Program-made: the position numbers and the translations under genes
Assembly (NCBI GenBank): GCA_030435675.1
Contig: CM059623.1
Span: forward strand, 9,140,012 to 9,204,011
DNA from: Steinernema hermaphroditum
Lineage: Eukaryota > Nematoda > Chromadorea > Rhabditida > Steinernematidae
DNA: 64,000 bases
Direction: 5' to 3'
Shown here: positions 35,901-47,671 of the stretch, piece after piece
How positions within the stretch are numbered: the first letter of the stretch is position 1
Layout: each line of letters begins with the position of its first letter
The notes under the pieces: generated by a model
What the model was told of the DNA's origin: nothing
The model's database searches: none
The model's input: the letters and a program-made list of their open reading frames with translations, nothing else

Positions 35901-38900
35901 ACCGAGGAGGACCAGGCGGAGTGGCCGGCGGAGTTAACGGCGCGGATGCGGACGGACCATGGCTGGTTGGCCTCGGCGACGAAGACGTGGCTCGTTTGGC
36001 GGCCGTCGAGACGCACGGGCTGCTGGCCCCGGGGCTCGTCGATGTGGAGCTCGAGGTGAATGGCCGAGCAGCCCCAGGTGCTCTGCGCAGGAGTGGACCA
36101 CGAGGCGCGGACGTGCTTCGCGTCGGGAGCCTCGAGTTTCAGCTGCGACGGGGGGTGGCTCGGGGCTGAAAGGAGGGGTTAGGGAGGGCTGGGTCGGCCT
36201 CGACTCACCGGTGCAGGCGATTTGGGCGCTCGTTTCGGGACTCGTGTACATGACGTAGGAATTACGGTCGAGGACCTGGACGTGGATCTGATAGTCACTC
36301 CCCATCTCGAGGCCCGTCAGCGTCTGTGCGTAGTCCTGGTTGTCGCCGACGTAGGGCACGATCTGGCCGTAGGGCACCCACTCGCGGCCCTCCTTGCGGA
36401 ACTGGATACGGTAGCCGAAGACGCCCCTTCCATTGCCCTCGCTCCTCCAGGCGACGTGGAGTCCGTCGCCACGGGGCTGGACTTGGGGCAGCGAGACGAG
36501 CACTGAAACGGAGACGTCGGAGGCTATCTTCGGGGTCGGGGGTTAAGAAGCTCAAGAGGGGTCAGAGAAAGGCGACAGGAGAGGAGGAAAGGGAAATGAG
36601 GAGCGTTAGACGGTCACACACACGCGCGTGAGTTCTGGAATACCTGAGTCGGACTGCGTGCGACCGATGGCGAACTCCGCGCTCCGACACCAGAAGTCGG
36701 TGCGCGGATCGCAAACAGAACGGCGGACACGGACTAAACAGAAGAGGTTCAGTTACCACGGACGACGACACCAGGTTCAACGAGGGGTACTGTAGGGCGC
36801 TTCTGAGTGGGGCACTTACCGTTGTTGAGGTTCTGCATGGTGACGCTCTCCGAAGAGGGGCCCGTGCCTCCGAGATTTGCGGAGCGGATCCGAAGGCTCC
36901 AGGCAGAACCGGAGGCGTCGGGGAAGGTATGGGAGCGCTGGCGACCGTCGACCTGGACGTTCACGGGAAGACCGTCCTGCTGGCCCTCGATGACGAAGAA
37001 GGGCGCACAGGCGAGGTCGTTTTGGGGCGCCGTCCAGCGGAGCGTCACCACTCCCGGGGCCGTCTGCTCGAGGCGCACGTTGGAGGGGGCGGCTGAGGGA
37101 GCTGCAAGAAGGCTGTCTTCTTCTTCTTCGAGAGAGAGACGAGAAATCCTACCTTCGCACTGGGTGGTGAAGGAGGTGGCCTGGGAGGTGGCGAGTACGT
37201 TGCGGTTTCTGTCGATGGCCTTGATCTGGACGAAGTAGGGCGTACTGGACTCGAGGTTCTCCAGCTCCTGGCGGTACTGGCGGTGTCCACTTCCGGTCAC
37301 GTAGCGGCCGTTCATCTGCCAGTGACGGTCGTTGGCGCGACGGACCTCCACCATGAAGATGACGTCGGGGGAGACATCGCCCTCGGTGGTCCAGTAGACG
37401 AGCGTCCTGGCACCGTGCTGCTCGATCCGAGGCTGCTGGATTCCGAGTTTTCCCGAGGGTAGTTTGGGTCCTGGAACGATGAGTTAGGTGAATGCTACGG
37501 GCCATGGGAGGGGAGACCTTCGACGGGTTGGGCAGTGCGAGAGAAGGTGAACATTTTAGTGGAAAAGGGGCCCGGTTTCCCCGAGTCGGCGAGGCCGCGC
37601 ACGGAGATACGATAGCTTCCATGGGGGGAGAGATCGCTGAAGGTGTGCGAGAAGGTGGAGCCGGGGACGTCGGCGGTGCTGGAGGCGCCCGTGTTCACGT
37701 CTTCGAGGATAAGCTGAAAGAGAGGAGGATGGAGGGAAGGGGGCGAGGGTGCATGCCTGATAAGAGGCGATGTGGACAGAGCTGAGGGGCGGGAGCCATT
37801 TGATTTCCAGAGAGGAGGCATCCGGAGAGGTGATTCCGAGGTTGTTGGGGGTGGCGGGCGCCGAGTCTTCGGCTGAAAGGGGGTTCAGAGGGCGTCGGGA
37901 GGGGCGGGGAACCTTTCTCGACGAGGATGAAGAAGAGAGGGGAGCCGTGGGAGGTCCACTCCCCGTTGGTGAGCTCGTAGTTGACGTCGGCAGTGTACTG
38001 TACCCCGTTGGCGAGAGCGCTGAGGTCGTGGCAGAAGTCGAAGCCGCTGGAGACGCCGGCGGGGCACTGGAAGCGCGCCGGCGAGTCCTCGACGCGCACC
38101 CACTCGGTCGAGTCGCTCTTCTTGTAGGACACTCTGCAGAGGAGGGGGTCCGGGGGAAGGGATTATGGTACCGAGTACCTGAACTTCTGGATGCGGTTAG
38201 CGTCCTCCGGCAGCGGAGTCCACACGAGGAAGGAGTCGGGAGGGGAGAGGACCACACGCACTTTGTAGATGTTCTGGTCGTCTAAAAGGACGACGTGCGC
38301 TGAGAACTGCGGGGTGTGAGTGAGTTAGTGGATGAGTACGGTACCTGCGACGGAGAACCGGGCGAGGCGCCGGAATCGCCGAGTGGGAACGAGAGTTAGT
38401 GAGCGGTTAGTCTGGACGAATGGTGGTTAGGAGTGCGCTTCCCGGCCCGAAGTACCCTGAAGGACCCACCTCGTTCGGAGGCGCTGCGCGTGAACGCCTG
38501 GAGCGCGTCGCTCCATCCGCTGTGGGCGTTGCCTGAGCGCGAGCGCACTCGGAAGGAGTAGCGCGCGCCGGCGTCCAATTTGCTGACGGTGACCGACGTG
38601 CCGCCCGTGTAGGAGGCGGCGTCAGGCTGGCTCGCCTTCTCCGTATTCCAGATCTGGAACGGCACGTCAAGAAGAAGCTTTTTTAAAAAAGGCGTATCGT
38701 GTGGAAAAGGAAACTTTGAGTTCATGATAAAAGAGGAATGGAACTAGATACGGTAGTCTAAAAGAGCTCCGTTTGGCCATCTCATATCCACTTTCAGAAT
38801 TCTCATATTTGTCAAAATCACAATGTTCCCATTAGTGCGTATCCATAGAGGATAACACAGTTCGAGGACATATTAAAGATGCAGAAAGGAATCCCAAAAG

Positions 38901-40920
38901 CGATACCATGTATTCGTATCCATCGATAGGTCCGTAGGTCTCGTCGCACTCGGGGGCGGACCAGGCGAACTGGATGCTGTTGCTGGAGACGAACTCGGCG
39001 CGGACCTGAATCATCTTCTTAGCCAGAGAGTGGCCGCAATCACCCACGTCCTTGGGAATGCCGGCGTCTCCGGCACAGGACTGTGCGGCGGCGGATCCGA
39101 CGGTGAATTCCCCGGTCCTGGCGATGACGCGGTCCTGTTCATCGACGGCAAAGATGCGGATGGTGAAGAAGGCGCCCTCGGCGATGTTGTCAATGTTGAG
39201 GGAGTAGTCGGTCTGCTCGGGGTCGAGGATGACGATGTCGTCGCCGTAGCTGCGCCAGGCGGTCTCGTTCGGAAGACGGTATTCGACGATGAAGCTAGAG
39301 ACGTCCCTCTCCGTGGAGGGGAGCTTCCAGTGGACGGTGAAGTGGCCGGAGCCCTCCTGCACCACCGTCGGCTTCTCCTTCCAGGGCTGTCCGGCGTCGG
39401 CGGACGTCTTGGCGCTCAGCTGGTAGAGGATGCGGGGCTCGTGGTCGACGAAGGCGACGACGCCCATGATGTACTTGGTGGAGGGCAGGAGGCCGGCGAA
39501 GAGGTGCGAGTTGACGTCGGGGCCAACGCGGGCGCGCTCCACGCGACGCCCCTCGTCGGACACCTCCACCGCCATCACCTCGTAATGCTGGAGGCGCTCA
39601 TCGTCGAACGGATCCCAGTAGACGCGCAGCTCCGAGTCAGTACGGTAGACGAGCGAGATGTCGGTGGAGATCTTCGGCGCCTCGCCCTGAGTCTTTGCGA
39701 CCAGCTTGTGGCTGTTCCAGGGGCCGAGGTTCCTGGAGCGGTCGACGGCGCGTACCCTGACCTGGTACTCTGTGCCCGGAAGGAGGTTCGTCACGCTGAC
39801 GGTCGGCTGGGCGACCGTCTGCCGGTGGATGTCGAAAGGCACGTCGACGCCGCTGAGCTCCACCTGGTACTCGCCGACGCTGCCGCACTCCGGCGACTCC
39901 CAGCCGATCGCCAGGCTGTACTGGCCCGTCTGCATGAGGCGCACATTGCGGGCTTCGGTCAGTTCGTCTGAAAGTGGCGGAGTTATAGGGGAGGGTACTG
40001 TAGCGGAGGTGACGATGTGAAAAAAAGAACCAAAATCTTATGGAAAGAGTCGAAAAACACCCAAGGGCATGGGGAAAAATCGATGTCTTCGAGGATCAAA
40101 CTCCATTATCCCATCTTCCTTTGGATTTCTTTTTTTGACTCCTAAGAAAAGCACCGTATCCCTCTATGATCTAGCAACCGTCGTGCACCTCTACATAATC
40201 TATTTTTAACGTTTTCCATTAGGAATCCATGTTGGCCACCTCGTCCTCGGACCCTCGGGGCAGATCTCACCGAATTCGCAGCGGATGCTGACGATCTCGT
40301 TCCGCGCTTCGATCTCGTTCGTCTCGACGATCACCTGGTTATTCTCTCCGAGCACCTTGATCTTCACCTTGTACGTGACTCCGGTGGGCAGGTTCGGGAT
40401 CTAAACGACCTCAGGTCACTCCCCTGCGGCCTTCTTCCCACGCGTGCGCCCGTCTTCGTCGAAATAATTTTACGATTGCAAATCATTAACCGTCATTAAT
40501 TATCGAATCTGCCGCGAAGACGCGCTGCAGAGCCAAAAAGCGCATGCTGAACCGGTTCGAAGACGGGCGCCGATTCGCGGAGAGGCGCACGAACCTGGAC
40601 TCGGTACTGGTAGTTGGGGCCCTTGTAGGGGATGACGCCCGAGTGCACGTTCCAGTGGAGGTCCTTGTTGTCGCGGTACTCGACGAGAAAGCCGCGCACA
40701 AGGTCCTCGGGATAGTCGCCGATCTGGATCCCCTCCCACTCGACGGTTAAGAGATTCTCCTTGCCGCGCGTCTCCCTTCGGGCTCGGGTTCCTGCAACGC
40801 TAAGCCTCGCCGGCGCCGGGCTAAGGGGCACTTACCTGCGGAGGCGAGGCCCGCCAGCAGGGCGAGGGCAAACAGGGCCAGCAGGCGCCGTGCCCGAGGA
40901 CCCGACGAAAACGGTCCCAT
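23948..40920 (-). CDS. let-805: LET-805/myotactin-like giant fibronectin III transmembrane protein
   Basis: Twenty-four coding exons spliced per transcript, 4576 aa: 40920-40836, 40791-40595, 40400-40271, 39967-38907, 38653-38470, 38281-38179, 38133-37913, 37872-37757, 37713-37518, 37470-37152, 37101-36820, 36733-36644, 36502-36209, 36165-30700, 30658-30341, 30296-27683, 27223-26946, then 26551-26437 or 26346-26235, then 25970-25439, 25396-25246, 25199-24993, 24882-24517, 24447-24301, 24199-23948. Start: TTTCAG directly before ATG, then a signal peptide ('LLALFALALLAGLASA'). Residues to about 3900 are repeated FN3 domains (W...P...Y.I.Y; L.P.T.Y.V.V.A). A membrane span sits at about 3995-4020. 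The cytoplasmic tail (about 550 aa) is Arg/Tyr/Ser-rich. In C. elegans, myotactin sits in epidermal membranes under muscle and holds fibrous organelles in place. Length and layout match it well. Two introns appear to be GC-AG. Confidence 0.87.
24200..24300 (-). other. Probable GC-AG intron or alternative C-terminus of the LET-805-like gene
   Basis: The exon AAGAAAG is followed by GCATGC; using it as a donor joins in frame to the last exon (24199-23948). Without splicing, the frame stops 26 nt later after 'MLDAVQP'. The last exon can also be joined directly to the exon ending at 24517, because the phase is the same. Confidence 0.55.
25439..25970 (-). other. Cytoplasmic tail exon with Gly-aromatic repeats
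   Basis: Begins 'QKKKGTETEPFRKRRRSE', a basic stop-transfer region, then carries repeated units of the form G[YF]xxG[YF]xDG: 'GYSKGYHDAS', 'GFAAAMRDAG', 'GYSAGYMQGFRDG', 'GYLDGFKEG'. These are probably short amphipathic helices with a Gly face. Ligand unknown. Confidence 0.75.
26235..26346 (-). other. Alternative transmembrane exon B of the LET-805-like gene
   Basis: 112 nt between TTTCAG and donor GG|GTAACT. Translates to 'VQPFLAASG' then the span 'WPWWWLLLLLLLLLLSILLC' and 'CALLWCLKG'. Same in and out phase as exon A, and clear similarity to it (PWW, Leu run, CC), so the pair arose by exon duplication. Confidence 0.85.
26437..26551 (-). other. Alternative transmembrane exon A of the LET-805-like gene
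   Basis: 115 nt between TTTTAG and donor CA|GTGAGT. Translates to a short juxtamembrane stretch ('DVKGSWLAR') then the span 'VPWWYLLPLLLLILLLLCCL' and a short cytoplasmic 'YGLCSYLQS'. It takes 1 nt from the upstream exon and passes 2 nt on, exactly like exon B. Confidence 0.85.
30700..36165 (-). other. Giant single exon encoding about 1822 residues of FN3 repeats
   Basis: 5466 bp of uninterrupted coding sequence holding about 18 consecutive FN3 domains of roughly 95-100 aa. Neighbouring exons of the gene are 90-320 bp, so introns were probably lost here or the block grew by internal duplication. The frame is continuous with both flanking exons. Confidence 0.85.
37714..37756 (-). other. GC-AG intron of the LET-805-like gene (43 nt)
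   Basis: Exon ends TATCAG and the intron begins GCATGC, ending TTTCAG. Splicing joins 'IASYQ' to 'LILEDVNTG', restoring an FN3 strand. No GT donor nearby would do this. Confidence 0.75.
40836..40920 (-). other. First coding exon and signal peptide of the LET-805-like protein, with trans-splice acceptor
   Basis: The sequence CTTTCAG abuts the ATG at 40920, the arrangement used for spliced-leader addition. The 28-codon exon encodes an Arg-containing start and the hydrophobic core 'LLALFALALLAGLASA', then donor CAG|GTAAG. Confidence 0.8.
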
Positions 40921-42359
40921 CTGAAAGCGGCCGCAATTACCCGTCGGCGATCGATGCGTCGCCGGTAAACAAACACGGTCTCTCGCGGTCGAACTTTACT
41001 CATTTCGCGCACATTACTCGGCTGGACGGCAGCTCGCGAAACGATCCGATTAGCGCGCCAATTATTTGCATGCGCACCCCTAAAGGGGACGTCGCCCTCC
41101 GAAGACGACTAATTAGCACCTTGCACGTTCCGTAGAGATCTTCACTACAGTAGCAGGGCGGCTGAGGGGCAAGCGGAGGGGCAAACGCCGCCGGAAAGGA
41201 AGCGGTCTCGACGCGATCCGCGCGGAACGAGTCGTTGTGACTTGCATGCTCCCTCCCGACGTTGTAAGAATTCCGATCGAAGCGCGAATCAGAAGCCACA
41301 CCCTCCGCGCGCTGTTTTTCTCGGTTCTCGCCACTGACTAATAGAGATTTCCGCCGCGACGACGCCTCGTAAAGTTGTCTTCGGGCGCTTTTTCCGTCCG
41401 AAATATTAAATGTAAATGTGTCAAAGAACGGCGCGAACCGGGTCCCCTCACTATGAGCAATGGACGAACAATGTGGCTACCGTATAGCGCAGACTTAGAG
41501 GGTCGTTAGTCATCGAGGAACAGGCTTCGCGTGCACTCCCCATGCCCTCACCTCAAGGAGAGGCGGCACGTTCAAATTCAATCAAGAAGCCATCAATGGG
41601 ACCACCCACGGAGCGACCGTATTACTACGCCATGGCTGCTCGCCTCAATTAGAGCGTTCCGTTGTTTACGCGAGCGGAAAAACGAATGCCATCGGAGAGT
41701 CCAATTTACTTTACAGTGACGGGCACGCGCGCCCGGAATGACCTTGGAGGCGATGAACCCGGGAGAAGTGGCAGAAAGAGGATCCGAGCGAGGTGCAAGC
41801 CTGAAACAGGCGGCAGGAGTTAAAGACGCAAAGACGAAATATGCGAGGGAGTGCGGCCCGAACTGTTTGAACAAGAACAGTGGGAGCGCGGACCGGTCCT
41901 CTTCATGCCTGCAGCGTCGGCGGACTCTCGCCGCTTTCTCCTCGAGACACTTTAAGCCTGCACTTAAGGTCTTGCAGCATGGCCCAAAAAAAATCCGCAC
42001 CTTCCAAGAGAATCACAGCTTTTTTGGGGTTTTTCCGAACTTTGGGGTCTTGGAAGGAACGTGGACAAGGGTGTAGGGGTGCACAAAGAAGCGGTTAGCG
42101 GGGATTTCGGCGGTGTTTGCACTGGAGTAGTTAGCGACGGAGTTACAATCGACTAATTCTTTGCGTAAACTCGAGACGCGCACTCCTCTCACCGGAGGCG
42201 ACTTCGTGGAACTTGGCGAGAATTGCAACAGCGGTGAGAGAAGTGATTAGGCGTGCAGCACAGGGTCAACGGCTGACTCATTACGGACTTGAGAAGTTTG
42301 AAGAATGAGTCAGAGAGAAAAGGTACTTGAAAAAGCGAGAGTTTCAAATGAAGGTGTTG

Positions 42360-42404
42360 GGCTCTTAGGCAAAAACGCGCATCTCCTTAGACGGTGATTG
42401 ATTG
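42360..42404 (+). repeat. 45-bp direct repeat, copy 1
   Basis: Contains CTCTTAGGCAAAAACGCGC and TGATTGATTG. Identical to copy 2 at 44574-44618 except for two bases. Both copies lie in the same orientation upstream of the LET-805-like gene. Confidence 0.85.
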
Positions 42405-44573
42405 GCATATTTTGAGGGCTAAGAGGCCTAGTACAACCAGCACAAGTGGAGATGAATTTTTACTCGAAAAGAGTCTGTTCTGGTCTTGAGACAGTAACTC
42501 CGTTCAGAAACCGGTCTTTCCAATTTCTGCAGACGACAACCGCTCTCACTGCTAGCAGTCTCACCGTATTGTCTGCGAGACGGCTGCAGAATTGCTTTAA
42601 GATCATTGTAGACACTCTAGACAGGCATCACTTCTAGGACAGTGTCCAGTGAAATGTATTGGTGTGACATGTTTGTTCAGTCTCAAAACGATTATTTTCA
42701 ACCAAAATCTACATTCCTGTTTGCAACTACTTCCACCGCCAATTAGAAGACCAGAGACCTGAAGCATTAAGCAATGACGCCGTGATCGATTGCCCTTCTC
42801 TGGAGTTTCTAATTGGTCAACGAGTTCTTCATTTCTGGCCGATTGTTTACGTTAGAGTATGGGCACAAGCAAGTCGGCAACGCGAAAGGAATGAGACCTT
42901 AACTGGGAAAACGTGGAAGTGAAAGTACGACTGTAAGTAACAGGTGAAGAAGGTACATGGGTAAGAGTGTAAACAGAGAGTACAGGCCGAACGGTTTAAG
43001 GTGATTTCCCGCATTCCGCGACAATTTATGACTCATAAAGAGACTTAGATTAGCGACACAGAAATTTGTTTACATGGCACGCGTCACGTTGAGGCAAGAT
43101 AAAGCGCGCGAACTGATAAGTGGGGATCGGGAAGCGATCTCTAATTAGTCGGGAAAGTGGTCGTATACGACTTCTGATGACAAGGAGGTGGCGGTAGGGG
43201 TGCGCGGAGATATGCATCTCCCGAGGTCGTTCCCATCGCAAACTATTTGGGTAATCATTGCGGTCAATTAAGGGCATCAGCGATCGCCTCCCGATCGCGC
43301 GGCAACATCAAACCGGATCGACCGGTGCCGAGAACTCCCCTGAAGACGGAATCTACCGTCAGATCGTATATCAGAGGATGTTTGCGCTGCTGGACAGGAG
43401 GTGATTGCGGGTGCAGAGCCCGAGGGGATGCGTCCCAACAGCGCCGAGCCGGTTTCAGAGCCGAAGAAGTTACGATGCGCAAGGAAACGGAATGGAGAGA
43501 TTACTATACAATTAGGGAGTGCAAGCGATTCGCAACGGGGAGGGGATCCTCTGGTCCAAGGAGCTGTGGTGGAGGGGATGACGTCGAAGAGGTACGAGTT
43601 TAATAGATGTCGGCCGATCGGAGGTGATTTCCCCTAACGACATTGCCTTATTTCGCGCATCATGCAAATGAGGGATGTGAAGAGGCGCCCGGACAGGCCT
43701 GATCGACCTGAGGGCTCCCGAAGGGTGCGCCCACCTGATAGACTGGGAGGAGTAATTTTCTACGGGAAAACGCGGAATGCGCGCGCTTCTCGCCGGCCAT
43801 TGAAACCCGCCTCTGAGTCATACGCCCCATCGCCTTTCACCGCTTTCGGCGACCGGGAAAGAGTCATCTCCGAAGGAGAATTTCGGGAAACGGGAAAACG
43901 CTCGGAATGTGTTTTGACTAACGAAGAACTTGGGGGAATTCCATCCAGTTTTTGGATAAACAGAGTACATTGAATGGCGTTCCTAGAGCCCGACCTGCCC
44001 AACCCTTCCCTCCTGCAGAAAACGGGCCCCGGAAATCCGAGCTTGTAGGACAAGAAAGCGCGCAAACAAACGGAAGACGCCGCCGAGTTGCACGAACCTG
44101 GCGACGCTTATCACTTTGCAAATAGAAGAAGACGTCCGCTGTTGACTGCGGTAGTAAAAGTGCCTGGAGTCGAGGCTCTTATCAAACAACGCAACGTCTC
44201 CGCGAGGACAATAAAAACACCCTCTGGAGCCGGAGTCGGTCAGCTGTAAGAAGGTGTCCCCGTTCCTCGAGCACTCCTATTCAGTGCCGCTTAGTGTTGG
44301 GTTTATGGGGCGAAAACGATCAACTCCCTTCTTGCAATGTTCCCCGTTATTGCAAAATCTACCACTTCCTACAGGATGACACTAATCCGAGTCAACAACC
44401 GCCTCTATCAGGTCTCCTCCGGCGAAGTAAACAGACAGATAACGTCTCCGATCAATCTGTCTAAAAACGAAAACGTCTCAATACGTCGTCTACGAGACGT
44501 CGTCGAGTGCCTTTCTGGATAAGAATGCGCGCAGAGTGCAATTCCGTGCGACTTCTGATTAATTCCGGAGCTT

Positions 44574-44618
44574 GGCTCTTAGGCAAAAACGCGCATCTCC
44601 TTAGGCGATGATTGATTG
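44574..44618 (+). repeat. 45-bp direct repeat, copy 2
   Basis: Second copy of the element at 42360-42404, 2.2 kb away; the sequence diverges immediately outside the 45 bp. Confidence 0.85.
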
Positions 44619-45912
44619 ATCGCGGCCGATGCGCCGTTTCAGAACGACTTCTTGATCTCAAGGGCGTCCGTTTGTTGTGATGCGAATAAACAAAACCGAA
44701 ATCGAAAAGTGAAACACCACGCGAATGTTTCATTAGATTCTTAATTGTGTCGCGACGCCGACAGTGCGCTTAAAAAACGCCAATTCGAAACGGAGCAATA
44801 AGGACGTATGCAGGGGGTAATGGAGTGTTTAGGCGTTTTTGCAGCTCAACCCGAAAACGGACAATTTGTTCCGAATTTTTGTTGGCTGGATTCATTGGCG
44901 GAACGTTCGAAGATTTGTTCGTGATCGATGAGTGACTGTGTGGGAACAGAAGGAGCCTTCCGACGCCGAATTCTTCCTGGTAGTGTAGGAGGGGACTCGA
45001 GGGAATGTCGGATTATTCCACTGTGGAAGTGAAAAAGAGGAATTTTCTCGGCTGCTCATATCTGACAGAAGGTTCTTTTGCTTGGCTAAAAGCTCTGTGA
45101 TCAAAGTGTCAAATACACTTCACTTCAGATTCGCCCTTTTTGGTTCTTCTATGAGAGCGAAGAAGTTGTGCACCTCCTTCAGACTTTGTGTCGCGAGAAA
45201 ATGCGTCGGTGGCGCGCAGAAAGTCGACATTTGAAGAACATTTTTAAACCTGAAAAGTGACCTCTGAAAGGATATTGGAAAATAAAAGTGAACGACCTTC
45301 TTCCGCTTTCTACCGTATCCGGAGCACATTTCGAAATGCTGAACTTCCCGTGCCAGCCGCCTATTGGTCACAGGGCAGAAATTCCGATTTGTACATAGGT
45401 TTCTGTTTTCGTAATGGCTACCGTAACCCGTGTCTCTTGTCACCACCATGTCTCAAGCGATATGAGAACAGCTTTAGTGGAAAGAGTCATCTACTACAAC
45501 ACAGAGTTCAACATCTTCTCGGTTTTTTGGTGTTTGTTCCTCTGGGCGCGCCATCTTCGCGCGCCTCTCCCAATTCCTTTACCATAACGATCAATTATTA
45601 CGACAGTTTCCCAAAAACGTAAAGTGGAACCGGTACGAGTAGTCGTAGACTGCATTCCACAACTCTTTGTGCCAGTGTTTAGGCGAACTTCGGTGAAAAC
45701 AAAGGCTCTATGGGACGGAGTTCCCTTGGCAACACCATTGGTAGAACCCATTTTGCAAGCGGCTGGGTCCCGCCACGACTTGCATGATAGCTTTGCGCGA
45801 CAAGCAACGCTAGACGGCGGTAGACAGTGCCAATAGATTTTTGCGCGTCTAATGTCTAGTCTAGCGTCATCGCGCATCGATCGGCTGTGTGACTTTGGCA
45901 CTTTTCAGAGAA

Positions 45913-47476
45913 ATGGCTGACGAAATGGGCGAGCACGAAGAATTCGTGCACGATGACACGATGGAGGAGGAGGACGTCAATATGGACGACGAAGCTCCCG
46001 ACAGCGAGGACGAAGGAGATGGCAAGAAGGGAGCCAACCGGGTAAATCACTGACGCCGCATTCGGTAAACTTCACGAACTCTCTTTAGGTTTACTTGCCC
46101 GGCATTAGCCGTGCACTCAAAGAGGGCGAAGAGATGGATTTCGACCCCGAGGCTTACAAGATATTCCACTCATTCGAAACCAGCTATCCGTGCTTGAGTT
46201 TCGACATTGTCCAGGATCGGCTAGGCGATAACCGGAGCGACTTTCCTCTGACGAGTTACATGGCAGCTGGAACTCAGGCCGAGAAGGCCACGCAGAATAT
46301 GATTTACGTCCTCAAGCTCGCAAACCTCCATGGAATGGAGGATGAATCTGATGATGACGAAGAAGAAGATGATGACGATATCGAGAAGAAAGAGGAGGAA
46401 GAAAAGGCCAAGCAGCCTAAACTGTACGCGGCGATGATGCGCCATAGAGGAGGCATTAACCGTATCAAGGTCTGAATGCATCTTCAATCAAATCAAAGCC
46501 TACTGTTTCAGTCTACGATTATTGGTGACAGCAATGTGTGCGCCGTATGGAATGACCTGAACCGAGTTCAGATCTGGAACTTGGCGCAGCCGTTGGAGGA
46601 GCTAGACAAACTCTACACTGAAGACCAGGAAAAGAACAGTAACCTAACAACTACTGTTGTCAATACACAAACGCCTTTGCACACCTTTGCTGGGCATGCG
46701 TCCGAAGGTTTTGCTCTGGGTTGGTCACCTCTGAAAGTCGGCATGTTGGCTTCTGGAGACAGCAAGAAAAATGTAAGACTTGACGTGTTACGATATTTGC
46801 GTAATGCGCGAATTACAGCTTCACATTTGGAAAATGCACGAAGGTGGGAAGTGGGTCGTTGATCAGAGATCACTAGTCGGCCACAAGAAGTCAGTTGAAG
46901 ACGTTGCTTGGTCTCCTACCGAAGAGAGTCTCCTTGTTTCCTGCTCCTCTGATAAGACTGTTCGTCTCTGGGACACCCGGTTAAGTCCCGCTGAAGCATG
47001 TGTTTGCACCGTCGAGAACGCCCATGAATCCGATGTCAACGTCCTTTCCTGGAATGACAAGGAGCCTCTCATCGTTACTGGCGGTGACGATGCACTTTTG
47101 CACGTGTGGTCGCTGAAGACCATCCAGGTAATGCGTTCTTTGCATCGCTCTGGGCATTATTTTTTCCATTTAGTACGGCGATCCCGTCGCTAAATTCAAG
47201 CACCACAGAGGTCCAATCACCTCCGTGGAGTGGAGCCCGCATGAGTCCACCACTCTCATAGCTTCTGGTGAGGACGACCAGACGACCATCTGGGATCTGG
47301 CTATGGAAACCGAGGACGGCCGCGATGAAGACCTGCCTGATATTCCCCCGCAACTTATGTTTATCCACTGTGGTCAAAAGGAAGTCAAGGAAGTTCACTG
47401 GCATCGCCAGATTCCTGGACTCGCCTTTTCCACATCGTTATCCGGATTTAACGTTTTCAGAACTATTAACTGTTGA
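45913..47476 (+). CDS. grwd-1: GRWD1: glutamate-rich WD-repeat ribosome-assembly protein
   Basis: Five exons: 45913-46041, 46089-46469, 46512-46772, 46819-47127, 47174-47476; 460 aa. TTTTCAG ends five bases before the ATG, so the message is probably trans-spliced. The N-terminus is strongly acidic (EEEDVNMDDEAPDSEDEGD). 'VYLPG' starts the conserved region, a second acidic run (DDDEEEDDDDIEKKEEEE) sits near residue 120, and WD40 blades follow ('QIWNLAQP', 'LHIWKMHEGG', 'GHKKSVEDVAWSP', 'SDKTVRLWDTR', 'LHVWSLKT', 'QTTIWDLAME'). It ends 'HWHRQIPGLAFSTSLSGFNVFRTINC', a typical GRWD1 tail. GRWD1/Rrb1 binds histones and ribosomal protein L3 and works in 60S subunit assembly in the nucleus. The next gene starts 195 bp on, as in an operon. 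Confidence 0.93.
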
Positions 47477-47671
47477 TCGCTTGTTGTTGCGCTTGTTCTT
47501 GTTACGTTTTTGTTTGCTAAAATTTATGCTGGTTCTCGAAACGATTTCCTGCTTTTGGCGGGGTTTGCAAACCTCTCTGCGGATTATCTTTCCTCTGTGT
47601 CTGCCATGTGTCGTGTGTGTCGCGGGAGTGTTTTATGCGTGTGTACTCTTCTAAACTGCTTGGTTTTCAGG

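Larger units (their letters stand above)
40921..45912. promoter_or_regulatory. 5-kb gene-free region between divergent let-805-like and grwd1 genes
   Basis: No supported gene. It should contain the control region of the LET-805-like gene. Seen inside: three copies of the TAGGGGTGC motif (41075, 42073, 43195), an inverted pair of AP-1-like sites (42273-42313), and two copies of a 45-bp repeat (42360 and 44574). Confidence 0.55.
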
